DNA of 64,000 bases from Marinicrinis sediminis (GTDB lineage: Bacteria > Bacillota > Bacilli > Paenibacillales > KCTC-33676), in assembly GCF_042685085.1 (NCBI RefSeq), contig NZ_JBHUMM010000002.1:1-64000 (forward strand), in the 5' to 3' direction. Positions within the stretch are counted from its first letter, which is position 1. Every line of letters starts with the position of its first letter. The translations under genes and the position numbers were made by a program. The notes under the pieces are model-generated. The model made no database searches, was not told the origin of the DNA, and saw only the letters and a program-made list of their open reading frames with translations. Positions 7,890-16,477 of the stretch are shown here, one piece after another.

Positions 7890-9191
7890 TTACGCTTTGC
7901 CAAGAAAGCGCCAGAAGTTAACATCCAGCATATCTTCCACATCACGCTGAATCTCTGCTTCTGTCAATACCCAGCCTTCCTGCATGAGGGTCGCGTACTT
8001 TTCATTCAGAACGTTCGCCAAAATTTTGCGGGAATGCTCCCATTTGTATACCAGTTGCTCGAACACACGACAGTCCGAATGCTGGGGAATAAAGCTCGTT
8101 CCCAGCAGTTCCAGACGAAATCTCGTCATTTCCTCCACCATCGATTCAATATGAAGGAACCACCAGCAGCCAAACACCATCAAATTTCTGAATTTGCGGG
8201 CCAAGACCGTCAGCTCATGCTGATTCTCACGGGACAGCATCGTCACCAGGAATTTTTGATCCGGATACCGGTTGCACAAGTTCTGTACCGCTTCAATGTT
8301 GGAGCGCATACTCATATCTCCCGCCAGACGAAGCTGCGGGTTCACCTGTCTCTTCACCCCGATCATCAGCCCGAACGGAATCCCCTTGTCCTGACAGACC
8401 GGGATAATAACATCATCGATCATGCGCGAACGATGATCTTCGGACGGATAGGAGAAATCACCTGGCATGGAGATCGCCAGATAGAGCGCATCCATCCGCT
8501 CAATCCACTCGGAAAGAAAGCGCCGGGTTTCCTCAATCGTCCGCGTTTCCCACTCTGCGGATACGTCATAGCCCAGTTCATTCAGCTTGCTTACGGATTG
8601 ATCCCACTGGTTGACAATCGGATCGACGCGCAGCGCCGCATAAAACCGGCTATCCTGATTACCCTGCTTCTCCGTCCATACGGCTCTTTCCTTATCATCA
8701 AACGGATCGTTGGTCATGACAATCTTCTTGACCTTCGCCGCAGCCATGACATCATCGACTTGCTGCTCTGCTGACTTCTGTGCCCACTGTGCGCGGTAGT
8801 CATTCAGATTGCGGGACGAGGTGTCCAGCCCGAGCCGATTGAAGATAGTAATGACCCCTCTGGCGGCTTCGCTGATCGGTGAATGTTCAACAAACAGCTT
8901 CTTCCATACCCAATCCGCCTGTTCGGTCTTGCTCATCTCCCAGAATGAGGCATAATCCTGCTCGGTCCAGCGAAACGTCTCCGATATGAGGTAATGATAG
9001 ATTAACAGCTCGTCTACTCCCCACAGGTTCAGATCGCCAAAATCCGGCGAGAACAGATGGGTATGCATATCGGTCACTTCCGTCTGATAGACCAGTCGAT
9101 CCACAATTTCCTTCAGTTGCGCTTCGTTTTGTATCGTCAACGTATTCACCGCTTTCTGTACATTTGGGTTGTTTAGTTGTTCTTCATCCAT
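7890..9191 (-). CDS. uxaC: Glucuronate isomerase, UxaC family
   Basis: The 433-aa protein belongs to the uronate isomerase branch of the amidohydrolase superfamily. The metal-binding HxH is in EVTDMHTHLFSP (about residues 38-49), followed by FRWTEQDYASFWEMS and later NDPFDD and SMPGDFS blocks. It interconverts D-glucuronate and D-fructuronate (or galacturonate and tagaturonate) in the cytoplasm. It is shorter than the enterobacterial enzyme and its N-terminus differs, so it belongs to a divergent subgroup. Its start overlaps the end of gndA by 19 nt. As last gene of the five-gene unit it would supply fructuronate to the SDR oxidoreductase. Confidence 0.88.
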   Translation of the reverse strand: MDEEQLNNPNVQKAVNTLTIQNEAQLKEIVDRLVYQTEVTDMHTHLFSPDFGDLNLWGVDELLIYHYLISETFRWTEQDYASFWEMSKTEQADWVWKKLFVEHSPISEAARGVITIFNRLGLDTSSRNLNDYRAQWAQKSAEQQVDDVMAAAKVKKIVMTNDPFDDKERAVWTEKQGNQDSRFYAALRVDPIVNQWDQSVSKLNELGYDVSAEWETRTIEETRRFLSEWIERMDALYLAISMPGDFSYPSEDHRSRMIDDVIIPVCQDKGIPFGLMIGVKRQVNPQLRLAGDMSMRSNIEAVQNLCNRYPDQKFLVTMLSRENQHELTVLARKFRNLMVFGCWWFLHIESMVEEMTRFRLELLGTSFIPQHSDCRVFEQLVYKWEHSRKILANVLNEKYATLMQEGWVLTEAEIQRDVEDMLDVNFWRFLGKA

Positions 9192-10588
9192 TCCACATGG
9201 AAGGTCCCTTCCTGATCCACCCGTTGAAAGGTATGAGCTCCGAAATAGTCACGCTGGGCCTGGAGCAGATTGGCTGGCAATCTTTCACTGCGATAGCTGT
9301 CATAATAGCTGAGTGCCGAAGAAAAGGCCGGAACCGGAATTCCTTGCTTCACAGCCGTGGCAATCACGTCCCGCCACGATGACTGATAGGTTTCAATGAT
9401 GTTGCTGAAATATGAATCTAGCAGCAGGTTGGTCAGTTGCGGATTGCGGTCATAGGCTTCCTTGATGTTCTGCAGGAAACGGGCACGAATAATGCAGCCT
9501 CCACGGAAAATCATCGCAATATCCCCATAGCTGAGCTGCCAGCCATACGCATCAGAGGCTGCTTTCATCTGAGCAAATCCTTGTGCATAGGAGCAAATCT
9601 TGCTCGCATACAGGGCCTGTCTGACCTGCTCTACAAAAGCTTCCTTGTCGACCGAATCTGCTGTTGCCTTAGGTCCTGACAACACTTTGCTGGCTGCTAC
9701 TCGTTCTTCCTTCATCGCCGAAATGAAGCGGGAGAAGACCGACTCGGTAATCATCGACAGCGGCACACCCAGGTCAAGCGCACTCTGACTCGTCCACTTT
9801 CCTGTCCCTTTTTGACCGGCTGCATCAAGAATGACATCCACCATCGGTTTCCCGGTCTCCGCATCCGTTTTCGTGAATATATCAGCCGTAATTTCAATCA
9901 GATAGCTGTCGAGCTCCCCTTCATTCCACTCTTTGAAAATCGTATGCAGTTCCTCGGCCGTACAGCCGAGTACATCCTTCATGACGTGATAGGCCTCGCC
10001 GATGAGCTGCATATCTCCGTACTCGATTCCATTGTGCACCATTTTCACATAATGGCCGGCCCCTTCTGCGCCAATGTATGTGCAGCACGGCTCTCCATCC
10101 ACCTTCGCTGCCATTGCCTTCAGAATCGGCTCAACCAGACGATAAGCACTTTCCTGACCGCCCGGCATCAGGGAAGGTCCCTTCAGCGCGCCTTCCTCCC
10201 CGCCAGACACCCCCATGCCAATAAACCTGATGCCTTGCTTCTCGAGTTCCCTGCTGCGACGGTTCGTATCTTCAAAAAAGGTATTTCCGCCATCAATGAG
10301 AATATCTCCTTGATCCAGATGAGGAACAATCTGCTCCATTGTCGCATCTGTAGGGGCCCCGGCTTTGACCATCAAGATGATTTTACGGGGAACCTCCAAT
10401 GATTGCACAAACTGTTCGATGGAATACGCTGGAGACAGGTTGCGATCTGGGTATTCAGCCAGCATCTCGTCCACCTTGTCCGCACTCCGGTTGTAAATGG
10501 CCACGGAATAACCTCTGCTCTCGATATTCAAGGCCAAATTTTTGCCCATTACTGCTAACCCGACTACACCAATCTGTTGCTTGGACAT
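9173..10588 (-). CDS. gndA: 6-phosphogluconate dehydrogenase, decarboxylating
   Basis: The 471-aa product has the family's N-terminal Rossmann block IGVVGLAVMGKNLALNIESR (residues 5-24), the SGGEEGA motif, the catalytic KMVHNGIEYGDMQ block and the C-terminal FRGGCIIRA region. It converts 6-phosphogluconate to ribulose-5-phosphate and CO2 with NAD(P)+. ATG 10588 is chosen since GAGG lies 9 nt upstream; an ATG three codons earlier overlaps that site. Location between the SDR and uxaC genes ties it to gluconate breakdown, not just to the housekeeping pentose phosphate pathway. Cofactor preference cannot be told. Confidence 0.93.
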   Translation of the reverse strand: MSKQQIGVVGLAVMGKNLALNIESRGYSVAIYNRSADKVDEMLAEYPDRNLSPAYSIEQFVQSLEVPRKIILMVKAGAPTDATMEQIVPHLDQGDILIDGGNTFFEDTNRRSRELEKQGIRFIGMGVSGGEEGALKGPSLMPGGQESAYRLVEPILKAMAAKVDGEPCCTYIGAEGAGHYVKMVHNGIEYGDMQLIGEAYHVMKDVLGCTAEELHTIFKEWNEGELDSYLIEITADIFTKTDAETGKPMVDVILDAAGQKGTGKWTSQSALDLGVPLSMITESVFSRFISAMKEERVAASKVLSGPKATADSVDKEAFVEQVRQALYASKICSYAQGFAQMKAASDAYGWQLSYGDIAMIFRGGCIIRARFLQNIKEAYDRNPQLTNLLLDSYFSNIIETYQSSWRDVIATAVKQGIPVPAFSSALSYYDSYRSERLPANLLQAQRDYFGAHTFQRVDQEGTFHVEWMKNN

Positions 10589-10698
10589 TCGTATCATCCT
10601 CGTTTCTCTAGGTTCGTATTTTTCAGGTTATCCATGATTCGATTTGTTGAAGTGCATGTATGCTTCCACTCTTGCAAATCGTGATCGCGTCATACTGT

Positions 10699-11466
10699 TT
10701 AAATTGTCATCGCGCCAAAACCGCCGTCAACCCGAATCAAGGAACCGGTGACAAAGCCTGACGCCTTGTCAGAAGCCAGCCACACCGCTGCCCCTTGCAG
10801 CTCTTCGGGATTGCCGAATCGATTCATCGGCGTGTGGCCCATGATCGCCTCGACACGCTCCGGCTTCAGGATCTTGCGATTCTGCTCAGCAGGGAAGAAG
10901 CCCGGAATGATCGCATTGACACGAATTTGGTGAGGAGCCAGTTCTCTCGCCAGAAACTGGGTCATATTGTTCACGCCAGCCTTGGAAATGGAGTACGTAA
11001 ATACTTTGGAGAGAGGCGGGCTGGAAGACACAGAAGAAATATTGATCAGGCTGCCGCCTCTGCCCTGTTCAATCAACTTCTCGCCGAACACCTGGGAGGT
11101 TAGCATGACGCTTTTCAGATTGACGTCCATAATCGCATCCCATTCCTCTTCAGGAATGTCGAAGAACGGGGTGGCGCTATTGCGTCCCGGACAGTTGACC
11201 ACAATGTCTACACCGTTATTCCAGCCAAATACTTCCTCTGCCAATCGAACGAGATCTTGCTTGCTGGTCGCATCTGCCTGAAATACTTCACTCGTACCCC
11301 CTGCGTCCTGTATGCGCTGCTTGACCGCTGCAGCCGTTTCCTGATTGCGTCCCACAACTGCGACCGCACAACCGTGTGAAGCCAGTCCCTCTGAAATGGC
11401 GCCCCCAAGCACCCCGTTTCCACCAATTACAACCGCTGTTTTTCCTGTCAAATCAAATAAATTCAT
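10699..11466 (-). CDS. SDR-family oxidoreductase, probable D-mannonate oxidoreductase (fructuronate reductase)
   Basis: A classical short-chain dehydrogenase of 255 aa: GGNGVLGGAI nucleotide-binding loop (about 16-25), NCPGRN, catalytic Ser in ISSVSS and the YSISK Tyr-Lys pair, and a C-terminal VDGGFGAM. In Bacillus the mannonate oxidoreductase of the uronate pathway (YjmF) is of this SDR type, and the neighbours uxaC and gntK support fructuronate reduction to D-mannonate with NAD(P)H. ATG 11466 follows AGGGAG by 8 nt. Other keto-sugar-acid reductases (for example gluconate 5-dehydrogenase) are possible from sequence alone. Confidence 0.72.
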   Translation of the reverse strand: MNLFDLTGKTAVVIGGNGVLGGAISEGLASHGCAVAVVGRNQETAAAVKQRIQDAGGTSEVFQADATSKQDLVRLAEEVFGWNNGVDIVVNCPGRNSATPFFDIPEEEWDAIMDVNLKSVMLTSQVFGEKLIEQGRGGSLINISSVSSSPPLSKVFTYSISKAGVNNMTQFLARELAPHQIRVNAIIPGFFPAEQNRKILKPERVEAIMGHTPMNRFGNPEELQGAAVWLASDKASGFVTGSLIRVDGGFGAMTI

Positions 11467-11531
11467 CTCTTTGTCTCCCTTCATTTATGTCAATGGTTTT
11501 TTAGGTCTATACGTTTTTTGGTTGTATGATT

Positions 11532-13133
11532 TTATGTTCGTTCCTGCGGCTTGTATCTGCTCTTCTGAAACGCTGTAATCTGCTCAAAGGAATCACCCAG
11601 GCGTTCATAGACTCCAAGATAAATCGGAAGAAGCTGTGTATAAATCTCGTGATGATCGGCATTCACTGTATATCGGCTGCCTGCCTGACGTGACCAGCCT
11701 GCATCCAGCGATGAGGTAACGCCCATGGCGAACAGTCCAAGCTGGGCCGCCCCCAGTCCGGAACTCTCAATTTCATCAGGAATCAACGTCTCCACCCCTG
11801 AAATGTCAGCCATCATTTGCCTCCATACGAGGGAATTGGCGAACCCGCCTGATGCGCGCAATTCGGTCAGCGAGCCTCCCACTTGCTCGACGGAACGGAT
11901 GACCCGCTCCAACTGAAAGAGCACACCCTCCATGACCGCACGAACCATATGACGCTGTTTGTGAGACAAGGTCAGACCGAAGAATACCCCGCGGGCGTTG
12001 GCATTGTAATCCGGTGCCCTTTCCCCGGTGAAGAGTGGAATACAGAGCAAGCCGTCCGCTCCCGGCGCTGTCTCCGCCGCCCATTCATTTAATCTCTCCA
12101 GCTTTTCCTGACTGGACTGCGCCTGGCCGGAAGTCTGCTCGTCCTGCAACAGATCCTGCACCCATTGCAAGGCGACTCCGCCGTTGTTGACTGCGCCTCC
12201 AGTCACCCAGTAATCCTCTGTCAGACAGTAGCAGAACAGATCCCCTTGCGGGTGGGTCTGCGGTTTCTTGAGCGTTGTGCGCACGGCGCCACTTGTGCCG
12301 ATGGTGACGGCTGCCACTTGCTGATCCAGAATACCCAGTCCGAGATTGGCCAATACACCGTCCGAAGCGCCCACCACAACGGGAATGTCTCTCGTCAACC
12401 CGAGCTGCTCCTTCACGGAAGCCTTCATGCCACGAAGCACTTGCGTGGTCGGAACGGGCTGTGAGAGCTGCCCCTCTTCAATGCCGGCCACAGACAACGC
12501 CTCGCTGTCCCAGGTAAGTTGCTCCAGGTTAAACAGTCCCGTTGCACTCGCCAGCGAATAGTCAATCACATATTGGTCAAACCACTGATAGCACACATAT
12601 TCCTTGATTCCGATAAATTTACGGGTTTGTCTGAATACTTCGTCATCATGCTCCCGCATCCACTTGATTTTGTAGAGAGGCGACATGGGATGAACCGGGG
12701 TGCCTGTCCGCCGATAGATCTCCAGTCCCAGCCCGTTCGCCTTCAACTCATTGACCTGATGAACCGCACGCTGGTCGGCCCAGGTTATGCAAGAGGTTAA
12801 CGGATTGCCCGATGCATCCATCGCAATGAGGGAATGCATGGCCGAGCTGAACGACACGCATAGAATCTGTTCCTCCTGCACGTCAGCTGTACGCATAACG
12901 TTGCGAATGGCCTCCAATGCGGCTTCGGCAATCTGTGCCGGGTCCTGCTCGGCATACCCCGGTCTCGGGACATGCAGCGGATATTTCACGGAATGCGTCG
13001 CATGAACCTCACCCTCACGGCTGACGATCAGGGCCTTCGTGCTGGTCGTTCCGATATCGACAGCCAGTACGACTGATTGTTCGGCATTTGTTTGGGGTTG
13101 TGCTTCAAATGGCCGCTTCATGGATTCCTTCAT
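11532..13133 (-). CDS. gntK: Gluconokinase, FGGY family
   Basis: The 533-aa protein has the FGGY sugar-kinase plan: phosphate-binding VLAVDIGTTSTKALIV (about residues 22-37), PGYAEQDP typical of gluconate/xylulose kinases, TWADQRA, and a C-terminal ATP site with ASGGFANSLVWRQMMAD. It should phosphorylate D-gluconate at O6, producing the substrate of GndA encoded two genes downstream. The start overlaps the LarA-like gene by 4 nt. A disordered stretch precedes the kinase core (first 20 residues). The sugar-acid context favours gluconate over other FGGY substrates. Confidence 0.87.
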   Translation of the reverse strand: MKESMKRPFEAQPQTNAEQSVVLAVDIGTTSTKALIVSREGEVHATHSVKYPLHVPRPGYAEQDPAQIAEAALEAIRNVMRTADVQEEQILCVSFSSAMHSLIAMDASGNPLTSCITWADQRAVHQVNELKANGLGLEIYRRTGTPVHPMSPLYKIKWMREHDDEVFRQTRKFIGIKEYVCYQWFDQYVIDYSLASATGLFNLEQLTWDSEALSVAGIEEGQLSQPVPTTQVLRGMKASVKEQLGLTRDIPVVVGASDGVLANLGLGILDQQVAAVTIGTSGAVRTTLKKPQTHPQGDLFCYCLTEDYWVTGGAVNNGGVALQWVQDLLQDEQTSGQAQSSQEKLERLNEWAAETAPGADGLLCIPLFTGERAPDYNANARGVFFGLTLSHKQRHMVRAVMEGVLFQLERVIRSVEQVGGSLTELRASGGFANSLVWRQMMADISGVETLIPDEIESSGLGAAQLGLFAMGVTSSLDAGWSRQAGSRYTVNADHHEIYTQLLPIYLGVYERLGDSFEQITAFQKSRYKPQERT

Positions 13134-14401
13134 TTTGTCAAATACCCACTTTCATCAAATTCCAGCTCGTAGCTGTCAGATATGATTTCAATCTCTGGGT
13201 GCTGCCTGGCTTCCTCCAGCAGCGTGGTAGAAATCTCGATCTCGCCCAGATGGAGCGTATCTCGGATACGTGCCAGCCGGCAGGTTGTATAGTCCAGAAT
13301 ATTGCAGGTCTTGACCGCAGCTTTTATGGCATCTCTGTCGCTCGGGAGGGTGGTGGCAATCTTCGTTGGTGCACAGACCGTCGAGGTCAGTCCGTTCGCA
13401 TAGGTCACAGGCCAATTGGCCTGATCGACAAGGCGCTGGGTTGTGAAATCAGCCGTCCCTACCCCGTTGGCATTTCCTTTCGTCTCCGGTGTCAAGTCCA
13501 GGACGACCATTTTGTTCACCTCTGGCCCTCCGTGCGCATACGGAGTCGGATACCTGCCCGTCACATTCGGGTCCATGCCGTCGCCGCTGATGTTCTTGCC
13601 GATATAATCGATCACCAGCACATCCAGTTGCTTAAACAAGAGCTTCGGCAGCCGTCGCTTGGCTTCTTCAAGCAGTTCCGGCTCTTTGTGTTCAATCTCC
13701 TGAGCACCCAGCACTTCAATGCGGCAGGTTTCATCGTAAGCATTCTCTACAACGGCCACTCCGAACACGATCGGCAGCGCCTGCAGCATGAGTTTGGCCA
13801 TGGCTGGCACATTCTCCGCCATATATTTAAATCCAAGCTGATGACAAGCTTCGGCTCCCTTCTGTTTGCCGAGGCCAATGGCAATCATTTTCATGATCCC
13901 GCTTTCAATTGGACCGCGAAAGGCAGTATGCGGTTTTACCCGATTGAGGACCACAATGGCATCCGCTTTGGAAGCGATCTGATCCACATAGACTGGGAGA
14001 CCATTATCGAGTTGGCCCAGCTTGACGACTTCCATGGAAGAAAGAATGGGGGCACCTGTGGAAGCTTCGGTGATGCCCAGATGAGCCAACACCTCTATCT
14101 GTCCATCTGCCGTAGCCCCGCCGTGACTGCCCATGCAAGGCACAATAAACGGCTCCGCACCCTGGTTTTTCAATGCATCAATCAAGGTTTTCGTCATCGA
14201 AACCAGATTGGCAATCCCTCTGCTTCCAACTGCAACCGCGACTTTCTGACCGGACTTTATCTCCTGCAGGGAAGCGCTGGATGCCAGCTTGTCCGCTAGC
14301 TCCCGGGCGGGATCATTCAGTTTGGTCTGATCAAATCGTTGTCTGATCCTCACCATACGGGGTACCGGAATCGGCTCCAGCAGCTCACTCAATATATTCA
14401 T
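13130..14401 (-). CDS. LarA-like (DUF2088) nickel-dependent hydroxyacid racemase/epimerase homologue
   Basis: Start ATG 14401 is preceded by AGGAG 9 nt upstream; an open frame 66 codons longer has no such site. The 423-aa product matches the lactate racemase family: GSRGIANL, an early His in CMGSHGGATADGQ, then VKPHTAFRG, GIMKMIAIGLGKQKGA and ACHQLGF, which supply a His, a Lys and a further His like the nickel-pincer ligands and catalytic residues of LarA. Known relatives epimerise alpha-hydroxy acids, among them a D-gluconate 2-epimerase. As first gene of a unit with gntK, gndA, an SDR and uxaC, the likely reaction is D-mannonate to D-gluconate. Cofactor genes larB/C/E are not in the window. 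Confidence 0.75.
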   Translation of the reverse strand: MNILSELLEPIPVPRMVRIRQRFDQTKLNDPARELADKLASSASLQEIKSGQKVAVAVGSRGIANLVSMTKTLIDALKNQGAEPFIVPCMGSHGGATADGQIEVLAHLGITEASTGAPILSSMEVVKLGQLDNGLPVYVDQIASKADAIVVLNRVKPHTAFRGPIESGIMKMIAIGLGKQKGAEACHQLGFKYMAENVPAMAKLMLQALPIVFGVAVVENAYDETCRIEVLGAQEIEHKEPELLEEAKRRLPKLLFKQLDVLVIDYIGKNISGDGMDPNVTGRYPTPYAHGGPEVNKMVVLDLTPETKGNANGVGTADFTTQRLVDQANWPVTYANGLTSTVCAPTKIATTLPSDRDAIKAAVKTCNILDYTTCRLARIRDTLHLGEIEISTTLLEEARQHPEIEIISDSYELEFDESGYLTK

Positions 14402-14764
14402 GTGTGCGATCTCCTCTCTCATTCCATCCATGGTATCTTCCATACACGGTGTCAAAGGTTCACCATGTCTATTGTCCTTCATACGTGCCATTCCCATCCC
14501 GGACAGGATTGAGGTGGGAAAGGAAACCAAGTCGATTACCTCTATGCTATCAAAAAAAGAAACAGAAATCTTGCTCCCCGTTTCTGAATTGAATCTCATA
14601 TTTAACTCTCATTGGTGTTTCCCTTTCTACTCCCTGCACGTAATCGATAAAGAACTCCTCTTTTTCTCACCTGACAAAATGACAAACAATTTAAACAGGA
14701 AGCCATTCTCAATTAAACCGGTCCTGCCTACAATTAAATCATAGCAGACAGGAGGGCGCAGCAA
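14402..14764. other. Divergent control region between the sugar-acid operon and the sulfatase gene
   Basis: This 363-bp stretch separates two units transcribed away from each other. A minus-strand open frame runs through its left half in phase with the LarA-like gene, but it shows no conserved protein features and its starts lack ribosome sites. The right half is AT-rich and holds the AGGAGGG site (14752-14758) of the sulfatase gene. I see no convincing operator. Confidence 0.4.
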
Positions 14765-16300
14765 ATGAAAAAACCGAACATATTGCTTATTACAAGTGAT
14801 CAGCAGCACTGGAATACCCTTGGCGCATTTCAGGAAGAAATCCATACCCCCCATCTGGATCGGCTCGTCAGTGAAGGAACCACCTTCACACGTGCCTACT
14901 GCCCGAACCCGACCTGCACGCCAAGCCGGGCCAGCATCATCACCGGCATGTACCCGAGTCAGCACGGAGCATGGACGCTCGGAACTAAGCTGCTCGAAGA
15001 TCGACATACCGTCGGCGAGGACTTCAGCCGCGCAGGCTACCAGACCGCTCTGATCGGGAAAGCGCACTTTCAGCCGCTTCGATCCACGGAAGCCTATCCG
15101 TCGATGGAAGCCTATCCCGTCTTGCAGGACTTGGAGAAATGGAAGCATTTCCAGGGACCCTTCTACGGTTTTGATCATGTCGAACTCGCTCGCAACCATA
15201 CCAATGAAGCGCATGTCGGACAACATTATGCGCTATGGATGGAAGAAAAGGGATGCCTGAACTGGCGAGACTATTTTCTTCCGCCTACCGGAACCATGGA
15301 CAAAAGCCAAACCTATACATGGCCCATACCGGAAAAATACCATTACAATACGTGGATTGCAGAACGGACGAACGCCTTGCTGGACCAATACGCACAAAAT
15401 GAAGAGCCGTTTTTTCTCTGGTCCAGCTTCTTCGATCCCCATCCCGAATATCTCGTCCCGGAGCCATGGGATACGATGTATGATCCAGACAAACTGGACA
15501 TCCCCTCTCTCGTGCCCGGAGAGCATGAACAGAATCCTCCGCATTTTGGCATGACGCAGGAAGATGACCCTGATTTTTCTCATTTACTGGAGAGCGGTTA
15601 TGGCATCCACGGTTACCGGTCCCATCACGAATATGAATACGGTGACAAGTTCAGGTTGACCGATGAAGACCGCAAGAAGCTCGTTGCCACTTATTACGGC
15701 ATGATCAGCATGATGGACAAATATATCGGTCACATCCTGGACAAGCTGGATGAGCTGGGTCTTGCTGACAATACGATTGTCGTGTTCACTTCCGATCATG
15801 GACATATCTTCGGACAGCATGGTCTGCAAGCCAAGGGCGGCTTTCATTATGAAGACTTGATCAGGCTGCCATTTATCGTCCGCTATCCTGGACACGTCCC
15901 AGCAGGTCAGACATCCGACGCCATCCAGTCTCTGGTTGATCTGGCGCCGACCTTTCTGTCCCTGTGTGATTTGCCTGTGCCTCATGCCATGACCGGTGTC
16001 AATCAAAAGGACGTCTGGCTTGGCAAACAGAATCAGGCGCGGGATCATGCCATCTGTGAATTCAGACACGAAGCCACGACCATCCACCAGAAAACCTATG
16101 TCAACACGCGTTACAAAATAACCGTGTACTACAATCAAACGTATGGAGAAATCTTCGACTTGCAGGAAGACCCGCACGAGCTTCACAACCTGTGGGACGA
16201 TCCTGCCCATGCCGGATTGAAGAGCGAGCTTCTGCTCCGCTATGCATGGGCTGAACTTGGCAAGGAATCGATGCCTATGCCTCGGATCTGGCACGCCTGA
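14765..16300 (+). CDS. Sulfatase (formylglycine type, alkaline-phosphatase superfamily)
   Basis: The 511-aa protein begins NILLITSDQQHWNTLG with the metal-binding Asp, and has the sulfatase signature CTPSR with Cys51, the residue converted to formylglycine. GKAHFQP, SDHGHIFGQHGL and a C-terminal RYKITVY block complete the fold. It removes sulfate esters from an organic substrate, probably a carbohydrate given the uronate operon next door. No signal peptide, so the substrate must be imported as a small oligomer. ATG 14765 follows AGGAGGG. A dedicated maturase (FGE) is encoded convergently and an anSME further on. The exact substrate cannot be read from sequence. Confidence 0.9.
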   Translation: MKKPNILLITSDQQHWNTLGAFQEEIHTPHLDRLVSEGTTFTRAYCPNPTCTPSRASIITGMYPSQHGAWTLGTKLLEDRHTVGEDFSRAGYQTALIGKAHFQPLRSTEAYPSMEAYPVLQDLEKWKHFQGPFYGFDHVELARNHTNEAHVGQHYALWMEEKGCLNWRDYFLPPTGTMDKSQTYTWPIPEKYHYNTWIAERTNALLDQYAQNEEPFFLWSSFFDPHPEYLVPEPWDTMYDPDKLDIPSLVPGEHEQNPPHFGMTQEDDPDFSHLLESGYGIHGYRSHHEYEYGDKFRLTDEDRKKLVATYYGMISMMDKYIGHILDKLDELGLADNTIVVFTSDHGHIFGQHGLQAKGGFHYEDLIRLPFIVRYPGHVPAGQTSDAIQSLVDLAPTFLSLCDLPVPHAMTGVNQKDVWLGKQNQARDHAICEFRHEATTIHQKTYVNTRYKITVYYNQTYGEIFDLQEDPHELHNLWDDPAHAGLKSELLLRYAWAELGKESMPMPRIWHA

Positions 16301-16360
16301 ATGTGTCTTCCTATGCTGTTTGCAAGATTTGTCCCACAATCAACCCGGTCACAGACCACA

Positions 16361-16408
16361 AAAAAACGAGTATACGAGCTTGCTATAGCTCTATACTCGT
16401 TCTTTTTA
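16361..16408. terminator. Bidirectional terminator between the sulfatase and FGE genes
   Basis: ACGAGTATACGAGCT (16366-16380) pairs, with one mismatch, with AGCTCTATACTCGT (16387-16400). An A run precedes the stem and TCTTTTT follows it, so it can act on both convergent transcripts. Confidence 0.85.
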
Positions 16409-16477
16409 TTCACTTCATTTGCATCCCCATTGGCATTTTAACCTCGTGATTGGTTGTGTCGTGATGTCTGCAACCTC

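Noticed and set aside
7806..8774. Plus-strand open frame of 322 codons
   Set aside because: Antisense to uxaC, without conserved motifs or ribosome site.
13088..14299. Plus-strand open frame of 403 codons
   Set aside because: Antisense shadow of the LarA-like gene; composition of the product (many Arg, His, Gln) is typical of shadows.
14402..14599. N-terminal extension of the LarA-like protein
   Set aside because: The 66 extra codons show no family similarity, and AGGAG directly precedes ATG 14401.
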